Shown: positions 1 through 7,722, numbered from the stretch's first letter. The stretch: DNA of 10,941 bases from an uncultured Eubacteriales bacterium (GCA_900313545.1 OMRS01000078.1:1-10941), one strand, 5' to 3'. Numbers and translations are program-made. Notes: generated by a model from the letters alone, not told the origin.

Positions 1-1563
1 CAGGCGGCGGCAAATGAAAAAGGGATTCTGATCAAGGACGGCATTGTGGTGTCTGCGGCTTCCAAGGAGAAGACGGTTGAAGGCAAGGATGCCTCCCGCA
101 GCGTCATTGCCCATGGCATCGATGCCTTTTCCAGGGGAGACCAGATCGGCATTGCGGTGACGGGGGACGTGCAGATCACCGGTGAAAACGGCAATTCAAA
201 GGGAAGCGTCGATGCGACCGGTGTCGAGGCCGTTGTTCAGAACCGGGGAGAAATCACCCTGAACCTCGAGGGGGACATCGTCACGGAACTTGAGGAGGGG
301 TCCACGGCGGATCTGTCGGGGTACGGCAAAACAGGCGCCCCATATTATGTGGATACGGGAGCCGGCCTGAATTTCAAGATCCTGGATGGCAGTATTGAAG
401 CCGGCGTCAACGGCAGTATCACCGCGCAGAACATCGGCATTGTTGTGGATGGCGGAGACGTCAACAGCAGCGTGCTGCATTCTGTGTATCATGAAGGATC
501 CGAGACACACTACAATCAGACGGATAATCCCACCGGGAAGGCCGTGGTCACCGTCGGGGCGGACACCGAAAATGATTATGAAGGCGGAAATGTCACCGGC
601 GGGCTGTATGGCGTGGGCGTCTATAACAAGGAAGGCAGCGATGTGGTTGCCCAGATTGCGGTGGAGGGCACCCTGAAGGGGCAGGAAGCTGCGGTACTGG
701 TCAATGAGAAAACCGACAAACTGGACCTGACGGTCTGGAAGATCGAAACGGAGAAGGATACCCCCATCGTGGGAACCCTGGCCAATGTGGACGGGAACAT
801 CGAAACCGTTTCCACGGAGAAGACGTCGAAACTGGAAAAGGAAATCCAGTACATTATCCGTGTGACCCAGCCTGAGCATGCGAAGCTGTCCCTTTCCGGA
901 ACAGGTCTGGGGAATTACACGAGTGCCAGCGGTGAAGAAATGAAGACGCAGACCGAGGGCAAAGATGTCTTCCTGGAGATCAATGCGGACAGCGGGTACC
1001 GCGTGGTGGCGGCCTACAGCGATGAGGGAAAAGAAGTCCCCATGATCAGGGATGCCCAGGGCAAGTACTACGTCAAGGTTCCCCGCGGCGGCGGCGTCTG
1101 GCTTTCCGCCAGGCTTGAAAAGATCGTCCAGGACAGCGGCGACGGAGACGGCGGCGGGTACTACAGAGAAAAAGACAGCCGGAAAAAGACCCAGACCATT
1201 TCCATTCGGGCGACCCGCGCCGAGGTGCTGGGTGCCAGCCGGATTCTCGAGCGGAACACATATGACCTGCTCTGCGAGTATTCCGCGGAGGAACAGGTGG
1301 CGGCCATCCTGATGCTCACCGGATACGAGGACGTGCTCTCCGTGGCCGGAACGCGCTTCCAGGCCCCCAGAAACGTGCAGACCCTGCTTCGCTCCTACAA
1401 GGACGAGCTCCGCGCGCTGATCCAGAGACAGCTTCTGAATCTGGACGGCGTGGAGCGGGAATGGTTCGTCATCCGCGTCAGGATCGGAAACGACATCTAT
1501 CTGTATGCCTTCAGGCAGGACGAAAGAGGCCGCTGGATCTTCAAGGTGGTCAAGGAAAAATAA
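1..1563 (+). CDS. Large beta-repeat surface protein, 3' part (5' end outside window)
   Basis: The reading frame is open from the first base, so this is the C-terminal part (about 520 residues) of a longer protein; the GTG at 46 is only an internal in-frame codon. The first 700 bases or so encode Gly/Val/Asp-rich beta-strand repeats of the type GIDA..., ATGVEAVVQNRGEI, NIGIVVDGGDV and LYGVGVYNKEG, as in beta-solenoid adhesin-like proteins. Bases 838-1126 resemble the divergent InlB B-repeat (Flg_new_2) pattern: strands ending in INADSGYRV, then YYVKVPRGGGVWLSARLEK. A Gly/Asp-rich hinge (DSGDGDGGGYY) follows, then a C-terminal domain of about 120 residues that I do not recognise. No LPXTG, SLH domain or C-terminal membrane helix is visible, so anchoring must lie upstream or work differently. 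Surface location is inferred from composition. The gene converges on the VTC gene across a shared hairpin. Confidence 0.75.
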   Translation, partial: QAAANEKGILIKDGIVVSAASKEKTVEGKDASRSVIAHGIDAFSRGDQIGIAVTGDVQITGENGNSKGSVDATGVEAVVQNRGEITLNLEGDIVTELEEGSTADLSGYGKTGAPYYVDTGAGLNFKILDGSIEAGVNGSITAQNIGIVVDGGDVNSSVLHSVYHEGSETHYNQTDNPTGKAVVTVGADTENDYEGGNVTGGLYGVGVYNKEGSDVVAQIAVEGTLKGQEAAVLVNEKTDKLDLTVWKIETEKDTPIVGTLANVDGNIETVSTEKTSKLEKEIQYIIRVTQPEHAKLSLSGTGLGNYTSASGEEMKTQTEGKDVFLEINADSGYRVVAAYSDEGKEVPMIRDAQGKYYVKVPRGGGVWLSARLEKIVQDSGDGDGGGYYREKDSRKKTQTISIRATRAEVLGASRILERNTYDLLCEYSAEEQVAAILMLTGYEDVLSVAGTRFQAPRNVQTLLRSYKDELRALIQRQLLNLDGVEREWFVIRVRIGNDIYLYAFRQDERGRWIFKVVKEK

Positions 1564-1583
1564 TTCATAAAAGATAAATAAAT

Positions 1584-1615
1584 GAACGCCCCGCAGGAGA
1601 ACCTGCGGGGCGTTC
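1584..1615. terminator. Strong hairpin terminator between convergent genes, probably bidirectional
   Basis: A perfect 14-bp stem (GAACGCCCCGCAGG with its complement) closes a 4-base AGAA loop. It lies 20 bases after the stop of the surface-protein gene and 22 bases from the stop of the VTC gene. On the minus strand the stem is followed by an ATTTATTTATCTTTT-type T-rich run, a good Rho-independent signal for the four-gene minus unit. On the plus strand the trailing T run (GGATTTGGTTTGG) is poor, so termination there is likely weaker. Confidence 0.85.
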
Positions 1616-1637
1616 GGATTTGGTTTGGAGGTCCTGC

Positions 1638-2345
1638 TTAGAATTCCAGGTTTTCGTATCTGCGGCACCAGGTGTACTTGGACACGGCGCTGCGCTGCGC
1701 GGTGACACAGGAGAGCAGGGCCTGAAGATAGCTGGGAAGGAACTCATCAAACTTGACCTCCAGCACCTCCACCGGGTCGTCAAAGACGGGGTAGGTGGGC
1801 AGCCAGCGGTCGAAGATGTCCTTGCGGCCCAGTCCCGTGCGGATCTGTTTGTCAAAGGTGATGCGCACCTCCTCCGCATGGTGGATGTACGCCTCCCGGA
1901 CATAGTCCACCACCACCGCGGGACGGAGCAGGCGCAGGGTCATCTCCCGGTACACATCGTGCAGCAGGGGATGGCGCATGCGCTCCAGTCCGGAGGGGTC
2001 CCCGGCGATCAGCTGGTCGGCCAGGTCCCTGGGGATGGAGACGCTCTGCTTGGAGATCAGGTCCCCGTACTTGCTCTTGCATTCCAGCTTGATGACCCGG
2101 TCGCTGAAGTTGTAGATGCGGATGCGGTATTTCTTCCGGTGGCCCACGCCCGCGATCTTCTCCTCCAGCGCGTCGTTGTTGAGGGTATCAAAGTACAGGG
2201 AGCGGATGACGTATTCATTGTGCTCATCCCCGTTGGGGTCGTGCATCAGCACCGGGGAAATGAGTCCCCGCAGCACCGTCAGCTCCGCCGGGGTAATGAG
2301 AAACTTCAGCTCATGCCGCAGAGGAATTGCTCGCTGTGTGGCCAT
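1638..2345 (-). CDS. VTC-domain (CYTH-fold) polyphosphate polymerase-like protein
   Basis: A 235-residue soluble protein that is essentially one VTC domain, the catalytic fold of yeast Vtc4, which makes polyphosphate from ATP inside a beta-barrel tunnel. The expected tunnel-strand motifs appear in order: RHELKF near the start (residues 10-15), SLYFDT (49-54), KKYRIRIYN with the R-x-R pair at 74 and 76, KLECK (86-90), a lysine in SKQS (99), VVVDYVREAY (144-153), VRITFD (160-165), LEVKFD with the glutamate at 196, and SKY (222-224). These match basic and acidic positions that bind phosphate and metal in the family. There is no SPX domain and no membrane segment, unlike fungal VTC subunits. The ATG at 2345 follows a GAGGAGG ribosome binding site. 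It is the last gene of the minus unit, 10 bases after DUF4956. Polymerase activity is inferred; other CYTH-fold triphosphate chemistry is possible. Confidence 0.88.
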   Translation of the reverse strand: MATQRAIPLRHELKFLITPAELTVLRGLISPVLMHDPNGDEHNEYVIRSLYFDTLNNDALEEKIAGVGHRKKYRIRIYNFSDRVIKLECKSKYGDLISKQSVSIPRDLADQLIAGDPSGLERMRHPLLHDVYREMTLRLLRPAVVVDYVREAYIHHAEEVRITFDKQIRTGLGRKDIFDRWLPTYPVFDDPVEVLEVKFDEFLPSYLQALLSCVTAQRSAVSKYTWCRRYENLEF

Positions 2346-2355
2346 GGCCGCCTCC

Positions 2356-3030
2356 TCAGTTGCCCGCCTCGGACTGGCAGGCGATCAGGGTGGCGTTGTG
2401 CACGCCGGGGGTGTCCAGCATCTTGTTGACCACGTCAAAGCGCTCCCGCAGCTGGACCTCCACGGTGAGCTCCACGCCGCCGGGGGTCACGGCCTTGCTG
2501 CGCAGGCGCTGCACCTTGATGCGCCGCACGAAGGTCATGACGTCGTTTTCCGCCTCCTGGTCGTAGTGCACCACCAGCAGATAGGTGTTGGGGCTGCGCA
2601 GGCGGAAGAAGGAGAGGGCCAGCACCGCGATGGAGATGCCGGCCACCACCACCAGGGCGATGGTGTACAGCTCCGCGCCCAGCAGGATGCCCATGGTCAG
2701 GGACCAGAACATGTAGGCGGTGTCCAGGGGATCCTTGACCGCGGTCCTGAAACGCACGATGGACAGGGCGCCCACCATGCCCATGGACAGGGCGATGTTG
2801 GACTTGATGCACATGACCACGGGGGTGGTGATCATGCACAGCATGATCAGGGTGGTGGCAAAGGACGGGGAATAGAGCACGCCCCGGAAGGCCCTGCGGT
2901 ACACCAGGGCGATGATCAGGCCCACCAGCAGGCCCATGGCCAGGGCGATGACCATCTTCAGGGGGGTGAGGGCCAGCATCTGCTGGTCAAACCAGTCGGA
3001 GACATTGGCGTTGTTGATAATGGATCGCAT
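2356..3030 (-). CDS. DUF4956 family multi-pass membrane protein
   Basis: A 224-residue protein with four to five hydrophobic segments, at about residues 25-44, 56-73, 78-92, 106-120 and 122-142, followed by a soluble C-terminal part of about 75 residues with an alpha/beta, ferredoxin-like pattern (TYLLVVHYD, VELTVEVQLRE). The family hallmark GALSIVRFRTAVKDPLD is at 87-103, between membrane segments. The biochemical role of DUF4956 is not established; bacterial members commonly sit beside VTC-domain and CotH genes, as here. The start follows a GAGGAGGAA ribosome binding site. The gene starts 17 bases after the CotH stop and ends 10 bases before the VTC start, so translation of the three is probably tightly linked. 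A channel or membrane-anchor role for the VTC enzyme is inference. Confidence 0.88.
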   Translation of the reverse strand: MRSIINNANVSDWFDQQMLALTPLKMVIALAMGLLVGLIIALVYRRAFRGVLYSPSFATTLIMLCMITTPVVMCIKSNIALSMGMVGALSIVRFRTAVKDPLDTAYMFWSLTMGILLGAELYTIALVVVAGISIAVLALSFFRLRSPNTYLLVVHYDQEAENDVMTFVRRIKVQRLRSKAVTPGGVELTVEVQLRERFDVVNKMLDTPGVHNATLIACQSEAGN

Positions 3031-3047
3031 GAACAGTTCCTCCTCAG

Positions 3048-6000
3048 TCAGCTTTCTGCGTCGGGGTTGTCGGGACAGGGACCAAAGTAGCCTTCCATCT
3101 CCGCCTGGGACAGGCCGAAGTAGTCGATGATTTCCTGCCAGATGTAATAGGGGCGCCGGGGGAAGATGCGCCGGAGCATGCGCTCGCAGCGGGTCATCCA
3201 GTAGCTGTAGCCGCCCTCCGGGTTCTTGGGCTGGTCAAAGCTCACCTTGGGATGGACCTCCGCCGCCCAGCGCTGCATGTGCATCATCATCTCCGGCTGG
3301 ATGACGGCCACCATGGAGTTGAACAGGCTGGTCAGGTAATCCGTCCTGAACACCGTCTGGAAATACTGCCCGTAGCGGCGCAGGAAGCGGTCCTGGATCT
3401 CCGGGTGCCGGATCAGCTTGCGGATCAGGATGTTGGACTTGATCTTCTGGGCGCCCATGCCCTTTTCGTTGAGCACGTAGGCCACGCCGCCGGAGAGCTT
3501 CTTGCCCACCAGCACGTTGAAGAATCCCCAGTCGCTGTCATAGAAGAGGTAACGCCATTTGCCGTCCCCGGACTTGGCGTTGCGGTAGAAGCGGATGTTG
3601 CCGGGGTCGGTGTTGCCGAAGAAGCTTTCAAAGATGAAGTAGTCGAGCATGTTGTCGATGTCCACCTGGGAGCAGACATAGGCGTAGGCCTCGGGGTCCT
3701 CCGCCAGGTCGTGGCTGTTCAGGTACTCCACCAGGGCCTTGTAGTCCGCGTTGCTGCCCTGGTTGACCTGGGTGCGGCTGGTGCCGCCGGCCTCCAGCAG
3801 GTCCATGTCCTTGTAGTTCTCCCAGCCCATGTGCTGGGCCACCATCTTGGCGCCGGCCCGCTCGCGCATGTTGTAATGGCCCCAGTACTGCCCGTTGATG
3901 TAGACGATGACGGGCTGCCAGGCCTGGGTGACCAGGCTGGAGCCGGCCTGCTCGATGATGCGGGCCTGCATGCCGTCGATGACCCGCGTGTACAGGCCGT
4001 CCTGGCCGCCGTTTCGCAGCACGAAGCTGGCGTAGGAGGTGTAGGGACGGTCCTCGAAGAGGGGATAGTCGAAGCTGGAGGCGCCGTACTGGCCGTCCGC
4101 CTTGACGTAGAGGCTCTTTTGCGGCATGTCCAGGGAGAACTGGCCCATGACGCGGAAGGTCATGCCCTGGTTCAGGCACTGTTTGCCGGAGCGGTCGTAA
4201 TACTCCACCCAGCCGCCGAAGGCGTTCTTCTGCCAGTAGGTGGCGTTTTTCCAGGGGGTGTTCTGGGTTTCCCGGTTGAGCTCCGTGCCGTCGGCGAACA
4301 TGCCGGTCTCGTCGTTCCAGAGGTTGTCATTGCTGGTGGTGATGCACACCACCGGCAGGGTGTGGTAGACGGAGACCAGGAAGGTCTGGGAGGTGATCTG
4401 GGAGGGCTCCAGGCCCTCCCGGAAGGAGCGGGCCCGGATGCAGGTGTTGCCGTGGACCTCCAGGGGCTCCCGGTAGATGGGGGAATTCTCGTCGGGATCG
4501 CTGCCGTCCAGGGTGTAGCGGACCACGCTGCTGCCGGGAATCGAGATGCGCACCGCCGTGTCCCCCTGCAGGGGCCGTTCAAACAGCCCGCCGGGGGTCA
4601 GGAAGACGGGGGGATCCGCGTAGCCGGTAAAGCCCAGCCCGTTGGGCTCGCCGGGGGTGGGCTGGGAATAGTAAAACAGGCCGGCCTGTCCCAGCGTGCG
4701 GCCATAGGAGGTGTCGTCATAGAGCTGGGGGACGACCACCTTGTCCAGAATCTGGCCCTCCGGCGTGGAAAGCACGATGGTTTCGCCTGCCTGTTTGAGG
4801 TTGTAGTTGGTGAAGGTGTATTCCCCGCGCTTGCTGGTCTGGGTGGTGTCGCAGTAGATCACGGAGTATCCGCCCGGGGGGATGGTCAGGTCCGGAAGCT
4901 GCCACTTCCGGGGCTTCTTCACGTTGTCAGACAGGCCGTAACCCTTGAGGTTCACGGCCTGTGCTGTCATGTTGTAGAGTTCGATGTAATCGTAGAAATA
5001 GTTGACCCCGGGGCCGTGGGTCTTGGTGTTGCCGGTCATCACCTCCGTGATGAACAGCCCCGAGGTGTTGGCCAGGCACCGCTGGGTGTCCATGGCGGTC
5101 ATGGAGTTGCGGGTGTTGGGCAGGCCCGGCGTGGGCTGGGTGAAGACCCGGAAGGATCCGTCGTTCTCCTCGTCCCGTCCCCAGGAGCAGTCCGCCTCCA
5201 GGTTGTCATAGGTCACCAGGTCGATCATCCGGCCCTGGATGTCCGAAAGGATCAGGGTTTCCCCGTTGCTGCGCAGGCGGAAGCTGGTGTGGGGCCAGGT
5301 TTCCCCCTCGCGGGCGGCGCGGTTCTTGCCGGAGCAGAAGACCACGTAATAGCCGCCGGGGGCCAGGGTGGAGCCCTGGGGGAAGCGCCACTTCACCAGG
5401 GAGTCCGAATTGTCCGTGAGGGCGTAATTGGACAGGTCGATGGTCGCGTTTCCGGTGTTGTGGATCTCGATCCAGTCCGGCCGCTCCCCGTCCGCGTCGG
5501 CGATGGAGGTGATGCTGCTGGCAAGGACCTCGTTGATGACCAGCACCCCGGGCTGGAGCACGTTCTGGCTGCGGAACTGGGCATAGCCCTCCTGGGTGTT
5601 GGCAAAGCCGGGGGTGTACTGCTCGGTGATGATGTAGTTGTCGTCCTTGATCCAGGTGTAGCTCATGTTGGCATCCATCGCCGGCACCTGCACGTGGCTG
5701 TAGGCCACGCCGTCCGTGCCGAAGAGGTAGAGGGTCTCACCGGAGGAGGAGATCTTGAAATTGGCGTGCAGGGGCAGCCCGGGGGTGTTCTGGGTGGAAT
5801 CCGAGGCGAAAACCAGCACCCGGTCGCCGGGGGCGAGGATCTGGTCCCTGAACACGAAGAGGATCTTGTCCTCCCGGTCCGAGAGGCCGTAGCCGCCGAT
5901 GTCCACCGGCTCCGCGCCGGTGTTGCTGATCTCCACCCAGTCCGGGAAGGCGCCGTTCTCGTCCGGATAGGCGGTGCGGTTGCTGGACATGACCTCGGTG

Positions 6001-6221
6001 ATGCGCACGGAGGGATTGCCGGTGCCCTTGCGGCTCTCCTCCACCAGCGTGGAGGTGACGTTGACCGCGGGGGTGACGCCCACCTTGGGGGAGAGGATGA
6101 TCAGCCCGCCCAGCAACGCCGCCATGAGGGCGATGAGCAGGATGGCGGTCTTCTGGGGCTTTTCCCGCTTGATGGAGGAGCGCCTGCGGCGCTTTTGAAC
6201 ATGTCGGTCTCTGGTTTGCAT
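3048..6221 (-). CDS. Membrane-anchored CotH-family kinase-like protein with three lamin-tail domains
   Basis: About 1057 residues. A short, very basic N-terminus (QKRRRRSSIKREK) and one hydrophobic helix (about residues 25-44) predict a type II anchor with the rest outside. Then come three lamin-tail domains (about 72-180, 226-340, 388-495), each with the ITEV/INEV...DWVEI.N...LSGYGLSD pattern; a chitobiase/beta-hexosaminidase C-terminal-type domain (about 537-617, VRYTLDGSDPDENSPIY); and a CotH domain (about 621-950). CotH motifs seen are KSLYVKA (702-708), RNGGQD (736-741), NMRER (784-788), NTDPGNIRFYRN (870-881) and YDSDWG (894-899); the last two carry the likely metal-binding and catalytic acidic residues. 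Bacillus CotH is an atypical protein kinase acting on spore-coat proteins; here the anchor and modules point to the cell surface instead. I chose the ATG at 6221 over a TTG at 6254 because only the ATG has a correctly spaced ribosome binding site. Substrate unknown. Confidence 0.88.
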   Translation of the reverse strand: MQTRDRHVQKRRRRSSIKREKPQKTAILLIALMAALLGGLIILSPKVGVTPAVNVTSTLVEESRKGTGNPSVRITEVMSSNRTAYPDENGAFPDWVEISNTGAEPVDIGGYGLSDREDKILFVFRDQILAPGDRVLVFASDSTQNTPGLPLHANFKISSSGETLYLFGTDGVAYSHVQVPAMDANMSYTWIKDDNYIITEQYTPGFANTQEGYAQFRSQNVLQPGVLVINEVLASSITSIADADGERPDWIEIHNTGNATIDLSNYALTDNSDSLVKWRFPQGSTLAPGGYYVVFCSGKNRAAREGETWPHTSFRLRSNGETLILSDIQGRMIDLVTYDNLEADCSWGRDEENDGSFRVFTQPTPGLPNTRNSMTAMDTQRCLANTSGLFITEVMTGNTKTHGPGVNYFYDYIELYNMTAQAVNLKGYGLSDNVKKPRKWQLPDLTIPPGGYSVIYCDTTQTSKRGEYTFTNYNLKQAGETIVLSTPEGQILDKVVVPQLYDDTSYGRTLGQAGLFYYSQPTPGEPNGLGFTGYADPPVFLTPGGLFERPLQGDTAVRISIPGSSVVRYTLDGSDPDENSPIYREPLEVHGNTCIRARSFREGLEPSQITSQTFLVSVYHTLPVVCITTSNDNLWNDETGMFADGTELNRETQNTPWKNATYWQKNAFGGWVEYYDRSGKQCLNQGMTFRVMGQFSLDMPQKSLYVKADGQYGASSFDYPLFEDRPYTSYASFVLRNGGQDGLYTRVIDGMQARIIEQAGSSLVTQAWQPVIVYINGQYWGHYNMRERAGAKMVAQHMGWENYKDMDLLEAGGTSRTQVNQGSNADYKALVEYLNSHDLAEDPEAYAYVCSQVDIDNMLDYFIFESFFGNTDPGNIRFYRNAKSGDGKWRYLFYDSDWGFFNVLVGKKLSGGVAYVLNEKGMGAQKIKSNILIRKLIRHPEIQDRFLRRYGQYFQTVFRTDYLTSLFNSMVAVIQPEMMMHMQRWAAEVHPKVSFDQPKNPEGGYSYWMTRCERMLRRIFPRRPYYIWQEIIDYFGLSQAEMEGYFGPCPDNPDAES

Positions 6222-6228
6222 GAAATGG

Positions 6229-6234
6229 TTCCTT
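6229..6234 (-). promoter_or_regulatory. Ribosome binding site fixing the CotH gene start
   Basis: On the minus strand AAGGAA lies 7 bases before the ATG at 6221. The longer frame beginning with TTG at 6254 has no purine-rich site upstream, so the shorter start is preferred. Confidence 0.7.
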
Positions 6235-6257
6235 TCAGGCCCAAACGGCCACAAGTG

Positions 6258-6286
6258 ATCATATCACGAAAAGCCGGCTTTGAAAA
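6258..6286 (-). promoter_or_regulatory. Possible internal promoter before the CotH gene, with a palindrome in its spacer
   Basis: In the 73-base gap between the caspase-like gene and the CotH gene, the minus strand shows TTTTCA (6281-6286) and TATGAT (6258-6263) with 17 bases between them. The -35 is weak (4 of 6) and the -10 fair (5 of 6). A perfect 12-base palindrome, AAAGCCGGCTTT (6270-6281), fills most of the spacer, where a dimeric repressor could bind. No terminator-like hairpin is seen in the gap, so read-through from the upstream gene is also expected. Confidence 0.35.
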
Positions 6287-6294
6287 CGGAAAAA

Positions 6295-7653
6295 TCAGGG
6301 TGCGAGGGGCAGCGTGAGGACGCGGTACTGGCCGCCGCAGGACAGGCGCAGCAGCAGCCGGGTCTTGCTGCGGTCCCCGGGATCGGCGCCGGAGAGGGGA
6401 ATCTGGATCTCCCCGCCGGCATCCGGGCAGAGCATCTGCCCGGAGAGCAGGCGCTGCATGGGGTGCCCGTCGCTGCTGATGAGGGTCGCGTGGATCTGCA
6501 GGGGGACGGGGCTCTGGAGGGTGCACAGGATGTCCCCCTCCTGCAGGATGCGGGGGTCGGGGTCCCAGGAAAAGTCGCCGCTGCTGGCGCTGAGCAGCCG
6601 CTCGGCGCACAGGAAGGGGACGCCGTCCTCCAGCGCGAACACCTGGACCATGGCCGCCGAGTCGTCGCTGAGCTTCAGCTTGAGGGTGCGGGAGAGGCGG
6701 CCCCTGTCCACGCTTTCCCCCTCCTTTTCGGTGAGGGTGACGGCGGACTCCCACATCCAGGTGCCGCTCTTCTTGCGGACGATGCGGTAGAGGATGGGAC
6801 AGGGGGTCTGCACGGTATAGGAAAAGGGCAGCGCGGGCTGCTCCGGGGTCAGCTGGCAGTCGGAGAAGGTGAAGCCCGTCAGGGGCTGGGGCACCAGGGC
6901 CGCGGCCGCGCTGGGGACCACCACCTCCCCGGCGGAGGGGGAATAGAGCTGTGCCGTGGAGGAGGCCAGGTTGGTCAGCAGCCACTGGTGAAGCTCCATG
7001 AGGGTCAGCAGGCCGTCCCCGTCGATGTCGGCATCCGTGTAGCCGTACAGGCCGAGGGCCTGGGAGAGGGCGCAGCAGAAATAGGAAACGCTCTCCATGT
7101 GCTCGCTGTCGTAGTACCAGGCGCTTTCCCATCCCTGGGCGCTGGTGAGCACGTGGATGCCGGAACCTTCAAAACAGTTTTTGTGGAGGGAACCGTGCCC
7201 GATGAGGGCGCCGGAGGTGCATGCGTCCACGATGAGGAGCCGCTCCCCGGGAAGGCGAGCGAGCAGTTCCCGGAGGGTCCGTCCGCTCAGGGGCGTTTCC
7301 GTGCTGCCGTCCGAGAGGAGCAGCGTGGCCTCCCCGTCTGCGGGAGCGAAGCCGTGGGTGCACAGGTACAGGATGGACAGGTCGGAGTCCTCCGCATCCC
7401 CGAAGGCCCGCAGAAGGCATTCCTCCAGGGCCTCCACCGTTCCGACGGTGCCGTCCTCCACGTACAGGGTGCCGGAGGAGAAGCCGGCGTTCATCAGGGC
7501 GGAAGAGAGCAGCTGCAGGTTGCCGGAGCCCGCCTTGCCCAGGTCCGGCTGGGAGGTGAAGCGGCTGCAGGCGACAAGCAGCGCCCGGGATTCACAAAGC
7601 GCGGAAAGGGAAAAGAGCAGGCACACGATCAGTGCCGGAAAAAAACGCCGCAT
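6295..7653 (-). CDS. Secreted caspase-like (clan CD) cysteine protease with EF-hand
   Basis: A 452-residue protein. An N-terminal signal peptide (two basic residues, then hydrophobic FFPALIVCLLFSLSALC) predicts export; Cys20 is not in a proper lipobox because its -1 residue is Leu. The caspase fold begins right after it (RALLVACSRF). It carries the catalytic pair of clan CD: His100 in LYLCTHGFA and Cys145 in LLIVDACTSGAL, each after a hydrophobic strand. A canonical 12-residue EF-hand loop (D209, D211, D213, G214, E220 in DIDGDGLLTLME) follows, which suggests calcium control. The C-terminal half (about 230-452) is beta-rich and unrecognised; it may be a substrate or surface-binding part. The ATG at 7653 follows AGGAGG. 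It is first of the minus unit, with a promoter just upstream. Relation to metacaspases, legumain-like C13 or other caspase-fold families is unresolved; substrate unknown. Confidence 0.8.
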   Translation of the reverse strand: MRRFFPALIVCLLFSLSALCESRALLVACSRFTSQPDLGKAGSGNLQLLSSALMNAGFSSGTLYVEDGTVGTVEALEECLLRAFGDAEDSDLSILYLCTHGFAPADGEATLLLSDGSTETPLSGRTLRELLARLPGERLLIVDACTSGALIGHGSLHKNCFEGSGIHVLTSAQGWESAWYYDSEHMESVSYFCCALSQALGLYGYTDADIDGDGLLTLMELHQWLLTNLASSTAQLYSPSAGEVVVPSAAAALVPQPLTGFTFSDCQLTPEQPALPFSYTVQTPCPILYRIVRKKSGTWMWESAVTLTEKEGESVDRGRLSRTLKLKLSDDSAAMVQVFALEDGVPFLCAERLLSASSGDFSWDPDPRILQEGDILCTLQSPVPLQIHATLISSDGHPMQRLLSGQMLCPDAGGEIQIPLSGADPGDRSKTRLLLRLSCGGQYRVLTLPLAP

Positions 7654-7694
7654 GCCCTCGCCTCCTTTCGCTGCCGGGAACAGATTCGGTGTCC

Positions 7695-7722
7695 ATTGTA
7701 CCGGATTCCTTCAAAAATGCAA
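7695..7722 (-). promoter_or_regulatory. Probable sigma-A-type promoter of the four-gene minus unit
   Basis: Read on the minus strand, TTGCAT (7717-7722) and TACAAT (7695-7700) are separated by 16 bases, with an A/T-rich stretch just after the -35. The expected start of transcription near 7688 gives a leader of about 35 bases that contains the AGGAGG site of the caspase-like gene. Confidence 0.6.

Noticed and set aside
196..1668. A 490-codon minus-strand frame over the surface-protein gene
   Set aside because: It runs through the terminator hairpin into the VTC gene, has no recognisable domain, and opposes a well-structured plus-strand protein.
6221..6254. Longer CotH start at TTG (6254)
   Set aside because: No ribosome binding site precedes it and the added residues (WPFGPERNHF) are not typical; AAGGAA sits at the right distance from the ATG at 6221.
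3252..6317. A 1021-codon open frame on the plus strand, antisense to the CotH gene
   Set aside because: Its product is low-complexity (Val/Gly/Ala/His-rich) with no domain. It is the mirror of a GC-rich gene whose third-position bias removes antisense stops; the minus-strand frame has clear domains and a ribosome binding site.
6310..7653. Lipoprotein processing at Cys20 of the caspase-like protein
   Set aside because: The residue before the Cys is Leu, which does not fit the lipobox requirement for Gly, Ala or Ser.
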